From Schauerella fraxinea (GTDB taxonomy: Bacteria > Pseudomonadota > Gammaproteobacteria > Burkholderiales > Burkholderiaceae_B): a stretch of DNA of 64,000 nucleotides. Shown here in pieces: positions 1-7,064 of this stretch. Each line of letters opens with the position of its first letter. Within the stretch, counting starts at the first letter, position 1. Location: contig JAVDKL010000002.1 in NCBI GenBank assembly GCA_030849965.1, forward strand, positions 833,733 to 897,732. The letters run 5' to 3'. The notes beneath the pieces are model-generated. The model was given only the letters and a program-made list of their open reading frames with translations. It had not been told where the DNA came from and made no database searches. The position numbers and the translations under genes are program-made.

Positions 1-96
1 GCTCAAGCCACCCCGTCGTTGATGATGAAGTCGGTCGAACGCGAAGAAGCGCGCAAGGCCTCGTCGGAAGCTACGGCTGCTCCGGCGGCTGAGTAA
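1..96 (+). CDS. rpsF: 30S ribosomal protein S6, C-terminal fragment
   Basis: The window opens inside this gene; only the last 31 codons and the TAA stop are present. The fragment contains LMMKSVEREEAR followed by an Ala/Ser/Glu-rich tail, which matches the end of S6, a small-subunit protein that binds 16S rRNA together with S18. Position also supports it: priB, rpsR and rplI follow in the order typical of proteobacterial S6 operons. The start and most of the protein lie upstream of the window. Confidence 0.85.
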   Translation, partial: AQATPSLMMKSVEREEARKASSEATAAPAAE

Positions 97-111
97 TCGG
101 AAGCTGTCGTT

Positions 112-447
112 ATGGCAGCGGGTTTGCCCGTCAACCGGTTGTTGATGACTGTGCAGGTACTCGAAAGAGAGCCGCTACGTCACACTCCCGCAGGGTTGCC
201 CGCATTGGAATTGTTGTTCAGCCACACCGCTGAAGTCGTCGAAGCCGGTTTGCCGCGCCGCGTCGATCTCACGATTGGGGCGATTGCGCTAGGTGATCTG
301 GCACTGCTGCTGGTGGATACACCACTGGGTACGGTGCTCGATGTCGAGGGTTTCCTCGCTCCGGTGCGCAAGGATTCCGCCAAGCTGCGCATGCACTTGC
401 AAAAGGCAAACGCGGTCGGTGGAGGCAACGATCCCCTGGTGGCTTGA
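112..447 (+). CDS. priB: Primosomal replication protein N (PriB)
   Basis: A 111-residue single OB-fold protein. PriB binds single-stranded DNA and bridges PriA and DnaT during restart of stalled forks; in some relatives it is annotated as a second single-stranded-DNA-binding protein. The core ([21 protein letters not shown], then [10 protein letters not shown]) is characteristic, and so is its place between rpsF and rpsR. The ATG at 112 has a GGAAG Shine-Dalgarno at 99-103. A TTG at 124 or an ATG at 145 would trim the unusual leader MAAGLPV, which most relatives lack, so the exact start is not certain. Confidence 0.88.
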   Translation: MAAGLPVNRLLMTVQVLEREPLRHTPAGLPALELLFSHTAEVVEAGLPRRVDLTIGAIALGDLALLLVDTPLGTVLDVEGFLAPVRKDSAKLRMHLQKANAVGGGNDPLVA

Positions 448-515
448 GGCTCACGCCTTCGGTACTGCAAAACGACAACGATTCGGCGCGACGCATCACC
501 AAGCAGATACAAGCG

Positions 516-567
516 GGACGGTTCGCCGTCCTAACGAATTCGGATAGATGACGGATCGAAAGATCCG
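516..567 (+). promoter_or_regulatory. Two tetraloop hairpins in the priB-rpsR leader
   Basis: The 141-bp gap between priB and rpsR holds two perfect hairpins. The first (516-531) is a 6-bp stem GGACGG/CCGTCC closed by a TTCG loop. The second (552-567) is a 6-bp stem CGGATC/GATCCG closed by a GAAA loop. UUCG and GNRA loops are the two most stable RNA tetraloops, so these should fold in the mRNA. Neither has a T tract, so they are not simple terminators. A role in processing or in feedback control of rpsR is inference. Confidence 0.55.
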
Positions 568-588
568 AAGCAAACAAAGAGGCACATC

Positions 589-861
589 ATGGCTTTCTTC
601 GGAAAACGCAAAGAAAAACGCAAATTCGCGCAGCAGAACCCGCTGTTCAAGCGTCGTAAGTTCTGCCGCTTCACCGCCGCCGGCGTCGAAGAGATCGATT
701 ACAAGGATCTCGATACGCTGCGCGACTTCGTGCAAGAAAACGGCAAGATCATCCCCGCCCGTTTGACCGGCACCAAGGCTCACTACCAACGTCAACTGGA
801 TACCGCCATCAAGCGTGCGCGTTTCCTGGCGTTGTTGCCTTACACCGACAACCACAACTGA
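589..861 (+). CDS. rpsR: 30S ribosomal protein S18
   Basis: A 90-residue basic protein with the S18 pattern: a Lys/Arg-rich N terminus, then [19 protein letters not shown] and [18 protein letters not shown]18 forms a heterodimer with S6 on the platform of the 30S subunit. The start ATG is preceded by an AGAGG Shine-Dalgarno about 7 nt upstream. The gene lies 14 nt before rplI and is probably cotranscribed with it. Confidence 0.97.
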   Translation: MAFFGKRKEKRKFAQQNPLFKRRKFCRFTAAGVEEIDYKDLDTLRDFVQENGKIIPARLTGTKAHYQRQLDTAIKRARFLALLPYTDNHN

Positions 862-875
862 TCCGGGAGATCGAT

Positions 876-1331
876 ATGCAAATTATCCTGCTCGAAAAAG
901 TCGTCAACCTGGGCAACCTGGGTGAAGTCGTTCGCGTGCGTGACGGTTACGCCCGCAATTTCCTGATTCCCCAACGCAAGGCCCGTCGTGCGACGGAAGC
1001 TGCACTGAAGGAATTCGAAGCTCGCCGCGCCGAACTCGAAAAAGTCCAAGCCGAAAAGCTGGCTGCTTCGCAATCGGTTGGTGAGAAGCTCAACGGCTTC
1101 AAGCTGACGATCTCGCAAAAAGCCGGCGTCGACGGCCGTCTGTTCGGTTCGGTCACGAACATGGACATCGCTGCCGAACTGCGCAAGCAAGGCTTCGATA
1201 CGGTTGAAAAATCGCAAGTGCAACTGCCCAACGGCGCGATCAAGACCGTTGGCGAGTACCCCGTCCAAGTTCAACTGCACGCTGACGTTCTGTCGGACGT
1301 GACCGTTGTGGTTCAGGGCGAAATGTCGTAA
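876..1331 (+). CDS. rplI: 50S ribosomal protein L9
   Basis: A 151-residue protein with the L9 layout. The N-terminal rRNA-binding domain (about residues 1-50) includes [16 protein letters not shown] and [11 protein letters not shown] Lys/Glu/Ala-rich connecting helix spans about 50-75, and the C-terminal domain follows. GGGAG upstream serves as Shine-Dalgarno. It is the last gene of the S6 operon in this window; a strong terminator follows 37 nt after the stop. Confidence 0.97.
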   Translation: MQIILLEKVVNLGNLGEVVRVRDGYARNFLIPQRKARRATEAALKEFEARRAELEKVQAEKLAASQSVGEKLNGFKLTISQKAGVDGRLFGSVTNMDIAAELRKQGFDTVEKSQVQLPNGAIKTVGEYPVQVQLHADVLSDVTVVVQGEMS

Positions 1332-1367
1332 GACTTAAAGGCACAAGCCTTTAACCGCTTGCGGTAC

Positions 1368-1397
1368 AAAAAAGCCGGTCTGTGTGCCGGCTTTTTT
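1368..1397 (+). terminator. Rho-independent terminator after rplI
   Basis: A stem of AAAAAAGCCGG (1368-1378) with CCGGCTTTTTT (1387-1397) and an 8-nt loop, ending in a T run. It closes the rpsF-priB-rpsR-rplI unit and separates it from the kinase-like gene that follows. Confidence 0.9.
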
Positions 1398-1440
1398 CAT
1401 TTGTGCATCTATTAGATCTGTTCGTCTATTAGGAAACGTC

Positions 1441-2277
1441 GTGACCGATACGCCGCATCATCGCACCGCGCCGCCCAACCTCGAAGCGCATCTTCAGGCC
1501 ATGGACCCGGCACGTGAACCCGGCGTACGCTGGCTCGAGATCGATGGTGTGCCGTGCATTGTCAAACGCCGCCGCCCCAGCGTGGCGCGTGGGTTGAGTT
1601 ATGCGATTCGCTATGTGCGCGCGTTTGCGATCGGTGTCACGTGCAAGATCGCGCTGGGCGAGTTTCCATCGCCCAATCTGCTGTTGCGCAATGGGTTGCC
1701 GTACGAGGCCGAGCGGCTGAAGTTTCTGTCGCAGGCCGGATGTGCCGTGCCCAATATCTGGTTTGAGGGTCCTGGTGTGTTGGCGCTCGAATATGTGGGC
1801 GATAATGTGGCGCTGCTCTTGCGCGCCGCGCCGCAGCTGGAACGCTTGCGATTGGCGCGCGCCCTGGCCGAGGATCTTGCGGCGTTTCACGCGCGCGGCT
1901 TTTGGCATGGTGGCGCTCAGGTTCGCAATCAGACGATGCGCGATGGCGAGCTGTGGCGCATCGACTTCGAAGAAAACATTGGCGGCGCGTTGTCGTTGCC
2001 GTTGTCGCAAGCCTACGACGTGTTCCAACTGTTATCGTCCCTGATGGCGATGCGCCATGTGTCCGACGCCGATATGCGTGAGATTGGACCGGTCGTGCTC
2101 GAAAGCTATTTCGCCCGGCATCCCGATGCCGCCGTGCGCGCGCAACTCACGCGTTTTGGCCAGATGGTGTGCCGTATCACGGATGCGCTGCGGCCCATGC
2201 TGGGCCGCGTCGAATGGCGCGACGTGAAGGGCTTTTACCGTGTTGCCGACACCTTACGTTTACTATTGAAATCATGA
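1441..2277 (+). CDS. Kinase-fold protein with degenerate catalytic loop
   Basis: A 278-residue cytosolic protein that resembles the Kdo/WaaP/RIO class of small kinases. It carries a VKRRRP segment near residue 40 that could supply the nucleotide-binding lysine, a loop HGGAQVRN near residue 156, and IDFEE near 174, which corresponds to the metal-binding DFG-like motif. The usual catalytic aspartate of HxD is replaced by Gly, so it may be a pseudokinase or a divergent subfamily. The GTG at 1441 is preferred because AGGA lies 6 nt upstream. An in-frame start at 1384 would fall inside the rplI terminator. The stop overlaps the dnaB start (ATGA), suggesting coupled translation. Substrate unknown. 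Confidence 0.7.
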   Translation: MTDTPHHRTAPPNLEAHLQAMDPAREPGVRWLEIDGVPCIVKRRRPSVARGLSYAIRYVRAFAIGVTCKIALGEFPSPNLLLRNGLPYEAERLKFLSQAGCAVPNIWFEGPGVLALEYVGDNVALLLRAAPQLERLRLARALAEDLAAFHARGFWHGGAQVRNQTMRDGELWRIDFEENIGGALSLPLSQAYDVFQLLSSLMAMRHVSDADMREIGPVVLESYFARHPDAAVRAQLTRFGQMVCRITDALRPMLGRVEWRDVKGFYRVADTLRLLLKS

Positions 2278-3647
2278 ACGCCGCTGCCGACTCCCCCCTC
2301 GAATATCTGCGGGTACCCCCGCATTCGGTTGAAGCCGAACAGTCCGTCCTGGGCGGCTTGCTGCTGGACAACTCGGCGTGGGACAAGATCGCCGATGTGC
2401 TGTTGGAAGAAGACTTCTATCGCCACGATCATCGCCTGATCTGGAACCACATCGCGCGCCTGATCGGCTTGTCGCGTCCTGCCGATGTGATCACCGTCAA
2501 CGAGTCGCTCAGCATGGGCGGCAAGCTGGAAGAAACCGGCGGCTTGACCTACTTGAATGCGTTGGCGCACAACACGCCATCGGCCGCAAACATTCGGCGC
2601 TATGCCGAGATCGTTCGCGAGCGCTCCACGCTGCGCAAGCTGGTGTCGATCGCCGACGATATCTCTTCGGCCGCACTCAATCCGCAAGGCAAGGAAGCTC
2701 GCCAGATCCTGGACGAGGCCGAAACCCAGGTGTTCAAGATTGCGCAGGAAGGCGCACGCGGCACCCAAGGTTTCCAGGTGATTCAGCCGCTGCTTACCCA
2801 GGTGGTCGAGCGGATCGATGAGCTGTATCACCGCGACAGCACTTCAGATGTGACGGGCGTGCCCACGGGCTTTGCCGATCTGGACAAGATGACGTCGGGC
2901 CTGCAGGCCGGTGACCTTGTGATCGTGGCTGGGCGGCCGTCGATGGGTAAGACGTCGTTCTCGATGAACATCGGCGAACATGTCGCTATCGAGCAGGGCT
3001 TGCCGGTCGCTGTGTTCTCCATGGAAATGGGCGCGGTTCAGTTGGCGATGCGGATGCTGGGTTCGGTTGGGATGCTGGATCAGCATCGCATGCGAACCGG
3101 CAAGTTGCTGCCGGAAGATTGGCCGCGCGTGACGCATGCCGTGCAGATGATGCAGGACGCGCAGTTGTACATCGACGAGACGCCGGCGCTCACCTCCATG
3201 GAACTGCGCGCGCGTGCGCGGCGTCTGGCACGTCAGTGCGGGCAGCTTGGCCTCATCATCATCGACTATATCCAGCTCATGTCCGGAAACTCGGGCGGCG
3301 AAAACCGTGCGACGGAAATTTCCGAAATCAGCCGGTCGCTCAAGGGTTTGGCCAAGGAGCTTGGCTGCCCGTTGATCGCACTCTCGCAGTTGAACCGCAG
3401 TTTGGAACAGCGGCCCAACAAGCGTCCCGTGATGAGCGATTTGCGCGAATCCGGCGCTATCGAGCAGGATGCCGACGTGATCCTGTTTATTTATCGCGAC
3501 GAGGTATACAACCCCGACTCGCCGGATAAAGGTACGGCCGAGATCATTATCGGCAAACAGCGTAACGGCCCGATCGGCACCGTGCGCATGACTTTCCAGG
3601 GCCAGAGCACACGCTTCCTGAACTTCACGCCGGGACAGACGTATTGA
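2274..3647 (+). CDS. dnaB: Replicative DNA helicase DnaB
   Basis: A 457-residue protein, the usual DnaB size. The N-terminal DnaG/DnaC-interaction domain covers about residues 15-120 (VEAEQSVLGGLLLDN). The RecA-like helicase domain begins near 195, with Walker A GRPSMGKTSF near 220, Walker B LIIIDYIQLM near 326, and the arginine-finger region QRPNKRPVMSDLRESG. As a hexamer it unwinds DNA 5' to 3' ahead of the replisome. The ATG at 2274 overlaps the stop of the kinase-like gene by 4 nt; longer in-frame starts would run through that gene. Confidence 0.97.
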   Translation: MNAAADSPLEYLRVPPHSVEAEQSVLGGLLLDNSAWDKIADVLLEEDFYRHDHRLIWNHIARLIGLSRPADVITVNESLSMGGKLEETGGLTYLNALAHNTPSAANIRRYAEIVRERSTLRKLVSIADDISSAALNPQGKEARQILDEAETQVFKIAQEGARGTQGFQVIQPLLTQVVERIDELYHRDSTSDVTGVPTGFADLDKMTSGLQAGDLVIVAGRPSMGKTSFSMNIGEHVAIEQGLPVAVFSMEMGAVQLAMRMLGSVGMLDQHRMRTGKLLPEDWPRVTHAVQMMQDAQLYIDETPALTSMELRARARRLARQCGQLGLIIIDYIQLMSGNSGGENRATEISEISRSLKGLAKELGCPLIALSQLNRSLEQRPNKRPVMSDLRESGAIEQDADVILFIYRDEVYNPDSPDKGTAEIIIGKQRNGPIGTVRMTFQGQSTRFLNFTPGQTY

Positions 3648-3772
3648 TTGCAGCGTCGGGCTGAACTCGGTTGCAGGATCGGACTAAGTTTGAGTTGCGG
3701 CGTCGGGCTGAACCCAGTTGCAGCATCGGACTAGGTTCGAGTTGCAGCGTCGGGCTGAACCTTATTGCAGGG
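3648..3772. repeat. Compound 23/24-bp tandem repeat downstream of dnaB
   Basis: Immediately after the dnaB stop lie five full units and one partial unit, each starting TTGC. Units at 3648, 3695 and 3742 (23 bp) read like TTGCAGCGTCGGGCTGAAC. Units at 3671 and 3718 (24 bp) read like TTGCAGSATCGGACTAGGTT. The two types alternate, giving a higher-order period of 47 bp. Function is unknown. Confidence 0.85.
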
Positions 3773-3843
3773 TGGTGATAAGAGCAGTTGCCGCCTCGGG
3801 ATGATCGGGTGGCGCTGCCGAGCGGGATAGGTTTGAAGGCAGA

Positions 3844-3877
3844 AAAAAAGCGGTGTCTGTTAAGACCCCGCTTTTTT
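3844..3877. terminator. Bidirectional terminator between dnaB and the BASS gene
   Basis: A stem AAAAAAGCGG (3844-3853) with CCGCTTTTTT (3868-3877). T runs lie on both strands, so it can end transcripts from dnaB (plus) and from the convergent BASS gene (minus). Confidence 0.85.
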
Positions 3878-3898
3878 CTTTCCCGGCGAAGCAATCGC

Positions 3899-4894
3899 TC
3901 AGGCGTGTTCCAGATCCTCGGTGGGATCCACCGGTCGTTTCGCATAACGGGATGCCAGTACCGAACACACCATCAACTGGATCTGATGGAACAGCATCAG
4001 GGGCAGCACGACGGCGCCTACGGCGCTGCCGGCAAACAGCACCTGTGCCATCGGCACGCCGCTCGCCAAGCTCTTCTTGGAGCCGCAGAACAGCAGCGTG
4101 ATGCGGTCGGCCGTGTTGAACTTGAACAGCTTGCCCAGCAACAGGGAAATCAGCAGGGCAGCGGCCAGAATCACGACGCAGACCACGACCAGGCCCAGGA
4201 TTGCCGGAATTGGCGTATCGCGCCACAGGCCGCCAGTGACGGCTTCGGAAAACGCCACGTAAACCACCAAGAGAATCGATCCTTGATCGACAAACTTGAG
4301 CATGGCCTTCTTGCGTTGCACCCAGGCACCGATCCAGCGGCGGGCAATTTGACCCAGCACGAACGGCAGCAACAGTTGCAGCATGATCTTGCCGACGGCG
4401 TCGAACGAGATGTGCGCTTCGGCAGCCTGAGCGACCACCAGACCCACGAGCAGCGGGGTGATGAAAATGCCGATCAAGCTGGAGGCCGATGCGCTGCACA
4501 CGGCGGCGGGAATATTGCCGCGGGCCATGGACGTGAGCGCAATCGCCGATTGCACCGTGGCGGGCAGGCAGCACAGGAACATGACGCCGGTGTAGAGTTC
4601 AGGCGTGACAAGCGGCTGCAGCAGCGGTTTGAACGCCAGTCCGAGCATCGGAAACAGCACGAACGTGACGGTAAAGATGGTCGTGTGCAAGCGCCAGTGC
4701 GTCGCGCCGGCCACAATCGCTTCGCGCGACAGGCGAGCGCCGTGCAGGAAGAACAGCAACGCGACGGCCAGATTGGTTATCCACTGTACGACGACGAGCG
4801 CTTGGCCCTGGGCGGGGAAAAAGCTGGCCAGCGCAACGGCAGTCAGCAGGAACAGGATAAAGCGGTCGGGCAGAAGTCGTGACAGGCGTTTCAT
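3899..4894 (-). CDS. Bile acid:sodium symporter (BASS)-like membrane transporter
   Basis: A 331-residue protein with about ten hydrophobic segments, resembling the SBF-like/SLC10A7 branch of the BASS superfamily. Recognisable stretches are LPDRFILFLL at the N terminus, FLCCLPATVQSAIALTS (the crossover region) and FCGSKKSLASGVPMA. BASS proteins are sodium-coupled carriers of organic anions; the substrate cannot be read from sequence. I chose the ATG at 4894 (MKRLSRLLPD). An upstream in-frame start at 4972 would place translation through the terminator hairpin at 4916-4941. Confidence 0.85.
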   Translation of the reverse strand: MKRLSRLLPDRFILFLLTAVALASFFPAQGQALVVVQWITNLAVALLFFLHGARLSREAIVAGATHWRLHTTIFTVTFVLFPMLGLAFKPLLQPLVTPELYTGVMFLCCLPATVQSAIALTSMARGNIPAAVCSASASSLIGIFITPLLVGLVVAQAAEAHISFDAVGKIMLQLLLPFVLGQIARRWIGAWVQRKKAMLKFVDQGSILLVVYVAFSEAVTGGLWRDTPIPAILGLVVVCVVILAAALLISLLLGKLFKFNTADRITLLFCGSKKSLASGVPMAQVLFAGSAVGAVVLPLMLFHQIQLMVCSVLASRYAKRPVDPTEDLEHA

Positions 4895-4915
4895 GATGCA
4901 GAGTGAGCGATCAAT

Positions 4916-4941
4916 AAAAAAGCGATCCAGGTCGATCGCTT
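4916..4941 (-). terminator. Terminator of the phoH-pdxA-alkA direction
   Basis: Read on the minus strand, AGCGATC pairs with GATCGCT across a short loop (4921-4940) and is followed by TTTTTT. It lies between alkA and the BASS gene and would end the transcript running from phoH/pdxA/alkA. Confidence 0.7.
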
Positions 4942-5053
4942 GAGGACGAGGGGCATTGTAGTCCTGAAACAAACGGCCTAGCTGTCGAATAGCTGTCTGC
5001 GCAGATCGGTCGGCGTTTGGCGTGGGTTGTATCGGCGTAAGGGGCCCGCACCT

Positions 5054-5971
5054 TCAACCGCCGCGTTCCGCCCCGGTGCGATCGGCCAGGCTATTCCACA
5101 GATGCATCACCGCATAACTGCGCCACGGCCGCCAGGTATTGGTGCGCAGACGCTGCTGTGCGAGTGTGGTGGCCGTTGGGTCCAGCGCCAGCAGAATCTG
5201 TTTCAGCACCAGGTCGCTTTCCAGCCAGGCATCCGGATCGCGCCAGGCCCGCATCCCAACGTAGCCCACCGTCCAGGGGCCGATGCCGTGCAATGCCAGT
5301 AGTGCTTGCCGTAGCGGGGTCGTATCGGCCGGATGTGTCTCAATTGGTATTTCGCCACTGGCGACGACGCTGGCCACGTGCTGCAGCGTGGCGATTCGTT
5401 TGTAGGGCATGCCAAGCTTGTGCAGGTCGGCGGTGGCAACGGCTGACGGTGACGGAAAGCGCCAGCACTCGGAACCGTCGCCAAACGTGCCCAGCAATTC
5501 GCCAGCGCGCGTGACGACGCGTCCAATGACTGTAGTGGCACCCTTGACGCTGACCTGTTGCCCGATGATGGCACGGACGATCAACTCGAAATTCGACCAC
5601 GTGCCGGGCACACGCAAACCCGGCGCAGCCGTGATCATGCGTGCCAGGTCGGGATCGTGCGCCAGCCCCACGCGAATGGCCTCGGGATCGGCCGCGAGGT
5701 CGAACATGCGCACAAGTGCGGGCGCAAACGCGCTGATGTGGCGGCTCGCAGCCCCTTCGACCGTCGCGACGAGGACGTGCCGCTGCGGATCGTCGTGCAC
5801 GGTCATAATGCCGTCGTCGCCCAACCAGTGGATGCTGCGCGCGTAATGGGTATCTGTGACCCGTTCGATGCCGAGCGTTTGATGCCCGGCAAAGAAGCGC
5901 AGCAGGCGCTGCCAATCGAACGGCGGCGTGTAGGGCAGTTCGAGTGTCTGGCGGGCAGGGAGGCTGTTCAG
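5054..5971 (-). CDS. alkA: DNA-3-methyladenine glycosylase II (AlkA), start codon non-canonical
   Basis: Excises alkylated purines in base-excision repair. The HhH-GPD core is clear: VRAIIGQQVS, then HGIGPWTVGY and ESDLVLKQ, whose Asp (about residue 253 of the extended form) is the catalytic base, then WRPWRSYAVMHLW as in E. coli AlkA. The first ATG/GTG/TTG in frame is a TTG at 5824, which would delete the N-terminal beta domain. Yet the frame stays open to 5993 and encodes LPYTPPFDWQRLLRF and HYARSIHW, the conserved AlkA N terminus. I therefore extend to a CTG at 5971 with GGGGA 7 nt upstream, 13 nt after the pdxA stop. The gene call is firm; the start is inference. Confidence 0.8.
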   Translation of the reverse strand: MNSLPARQTLELPYTPPFDWQRLLRFFAGHQTLGIERVTDTHYARSIHWLGDDGIMTVHDDPQRHVLVATVEGAASRHISAFAPALVRMFDLAADPEAIRVGLAHDPDLARMITAAPGLRVPGTWSNFELIVRAIIGQQVSVKGATTVIGRVVTRAGELLGTFGDGSECWRFPSPSAVATADLHKLGMPYKRIATLQHVASVVASGEIPIETHPADTTPLRQALLALHGIGPWTVGYVGMRAWRDPDAWLESDLVLKQILLALDPTATTLAQQRLRTNTWRPWRSYAVMHLWNSLADRTGAERGG

Positions 5972-5984
5972 CGCGTGGTCCCCG

Positions 5985-7064
5985 TCAGGGCGTCATCTTC
6001 AACGCAAGATCGAACGCGGTTTTGAGCGATGCGGCATCGGCCACGCCGCGCCACGCAATATCGAAGGCTGTGCCGTGGTCGACGCTCGTTCGCACGAAGG
6101 GCAAGCCCACAGTGACGTTGACCCCTTCGTCGATGCCGAGGTACTTCACGGGAATCAAGCCCTGATCGTGATACTGCGCCACGACGATGTCGAACTCGCC
6201 CTGGCGCGCGCGCATGAACACCGTGTCGCCCGGCCACGGGCCGCTGGCGTCGATGCCGAGCGTGCGCGCGTGCGCGATCGCAGGTGCAATGATGTCGATA
6301 TCTTCGCGGCCGAACTTACCGTTTTCACCGGCGTGGGGATTCAGGCCGGCGACCGCTACGCGCGGGGCGGCGATGCCCATCTGACGACAGGCCTTGTCTG
6401 CAAGCGCAATGGCGCGCACTTCGGCGTCGAACGTGATGCCCTTGATGACTTCCGTGAACGGCACGTGAATGGTGACGAGCAGCACGCGCAGCACATCGTT
6501 GGCGAGCATCATCGCAAAGTCGGCGGTGTGCGTGCGGGCCGCGAGGATTTCGGTGTGACCAGGAAAATCCACGCCGGCGGCATGCATCGACGCCTTATTC
6601 AATGGCGCAGTCACAATGGCGCGCAGTTGCCCCGCACGGGCATCGTCGATCGCCTGGCAGACCGCCTCGTAGCTGACAAGACCGGCCGAAGCGGCGACTT
6701 CGCCCGCCGGCAAGTCGGCCGGCAGCACCGGGCCGCATTGGATGACGCCGATGGCATCGGCGTCTTCGGGAAGTTCATGGGGCGTGGCGATCGGCACGAC
6801 CGTGAGGCGAGCGCCCACCAGGGCGATCGCACGCCGCATCGCCGCGATGTCGCCATACACAACCGCCGGTGCACCCAGACCTTCGGCGAAGCACTTGACG
6901 ACGATTTCCGGCCCAATGCCCGCCGCGTCGCCCATGGTGATCCCGAGCGGCAAGCCGTTGGGTCGTGCGGGCAGGGTGGCTGGCGGTCCTGACGGCACCG
7001 CGCCGCCACGCACCGCACTTCCAGATGCCGCGTTTTGCCCGATGGCGTTGGCGTTAGAGGACAT
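5985..7064 (-). CDS. pdxA: 4-hydroxythreonine-4-phosphate dehydrogenase (PdxA)
   Basis: A 359-residue NAD-dependent enzyme of pyridoxal phosphate synthesis. It oxidises 4-phosphohydroxy-L-threonine, which then decarboxylates. Metal-binding histidines are visible in DFPGHTEIL, NPHAGENGKFGRED and YHDQGLIPVKY; PLGITMGDAAGIGPEI marks the start of the fold. About 35 low-complexity residues precede it. The ATG at 7064 lies inside the end of phoH (11-nt overlap), pointing to translational coupling. Betaproteobacteria often place pdxA next to surA/ksgA; here it is with phoH and alkA. A PdxA2-type paralogue is possible. Confidence 0.9.
   Translation of the reverse strand: MSSNANAIGQNAASGSAVRGGAVPSGPPATLPARPNGLPLGITMGDAAGIGPEIVVKCFAEGLGAPAVVYGDIAAMRRAIALVGARLTVVPIATPHELPEDADAIGVIQCGPVLPADLPAGEVAASAGLVSYEAVCQAIDDARAGQLRAIVTAPLNKASMHAAGVDFPGHTEILAARTHTADFAMMLANDVLRVLLVTIHVPFTEVIKGITFDAEVRAIALADKACRQMGIAAPRVAVAGLNPHAGENGKFGREDIDIIAPAIAHARTLGIDASGPWPGDTVFMRARQGEFDIVVAQYHDQGLIPVKYLGIDEGVNVTVGLPFVRTSVDHGTAFDIAWRGVADAASLKTAFDLALKMTP

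Noticed and set aside
3648..3772. CRISPR-like direct repeats
   Set aside because: Units are contiguous with no unique spacers, and there are no cas genes nearby. The same applies to the tracts at 56431, 60519 and 62726.
3788..4882. Plus-strand frame of 364 codons over the BASS gene
   Set aside because: It runs through a terminator and is Gln/His/Arg-rich, whereas the minus strand encodes a clear polytopic membrane protein.
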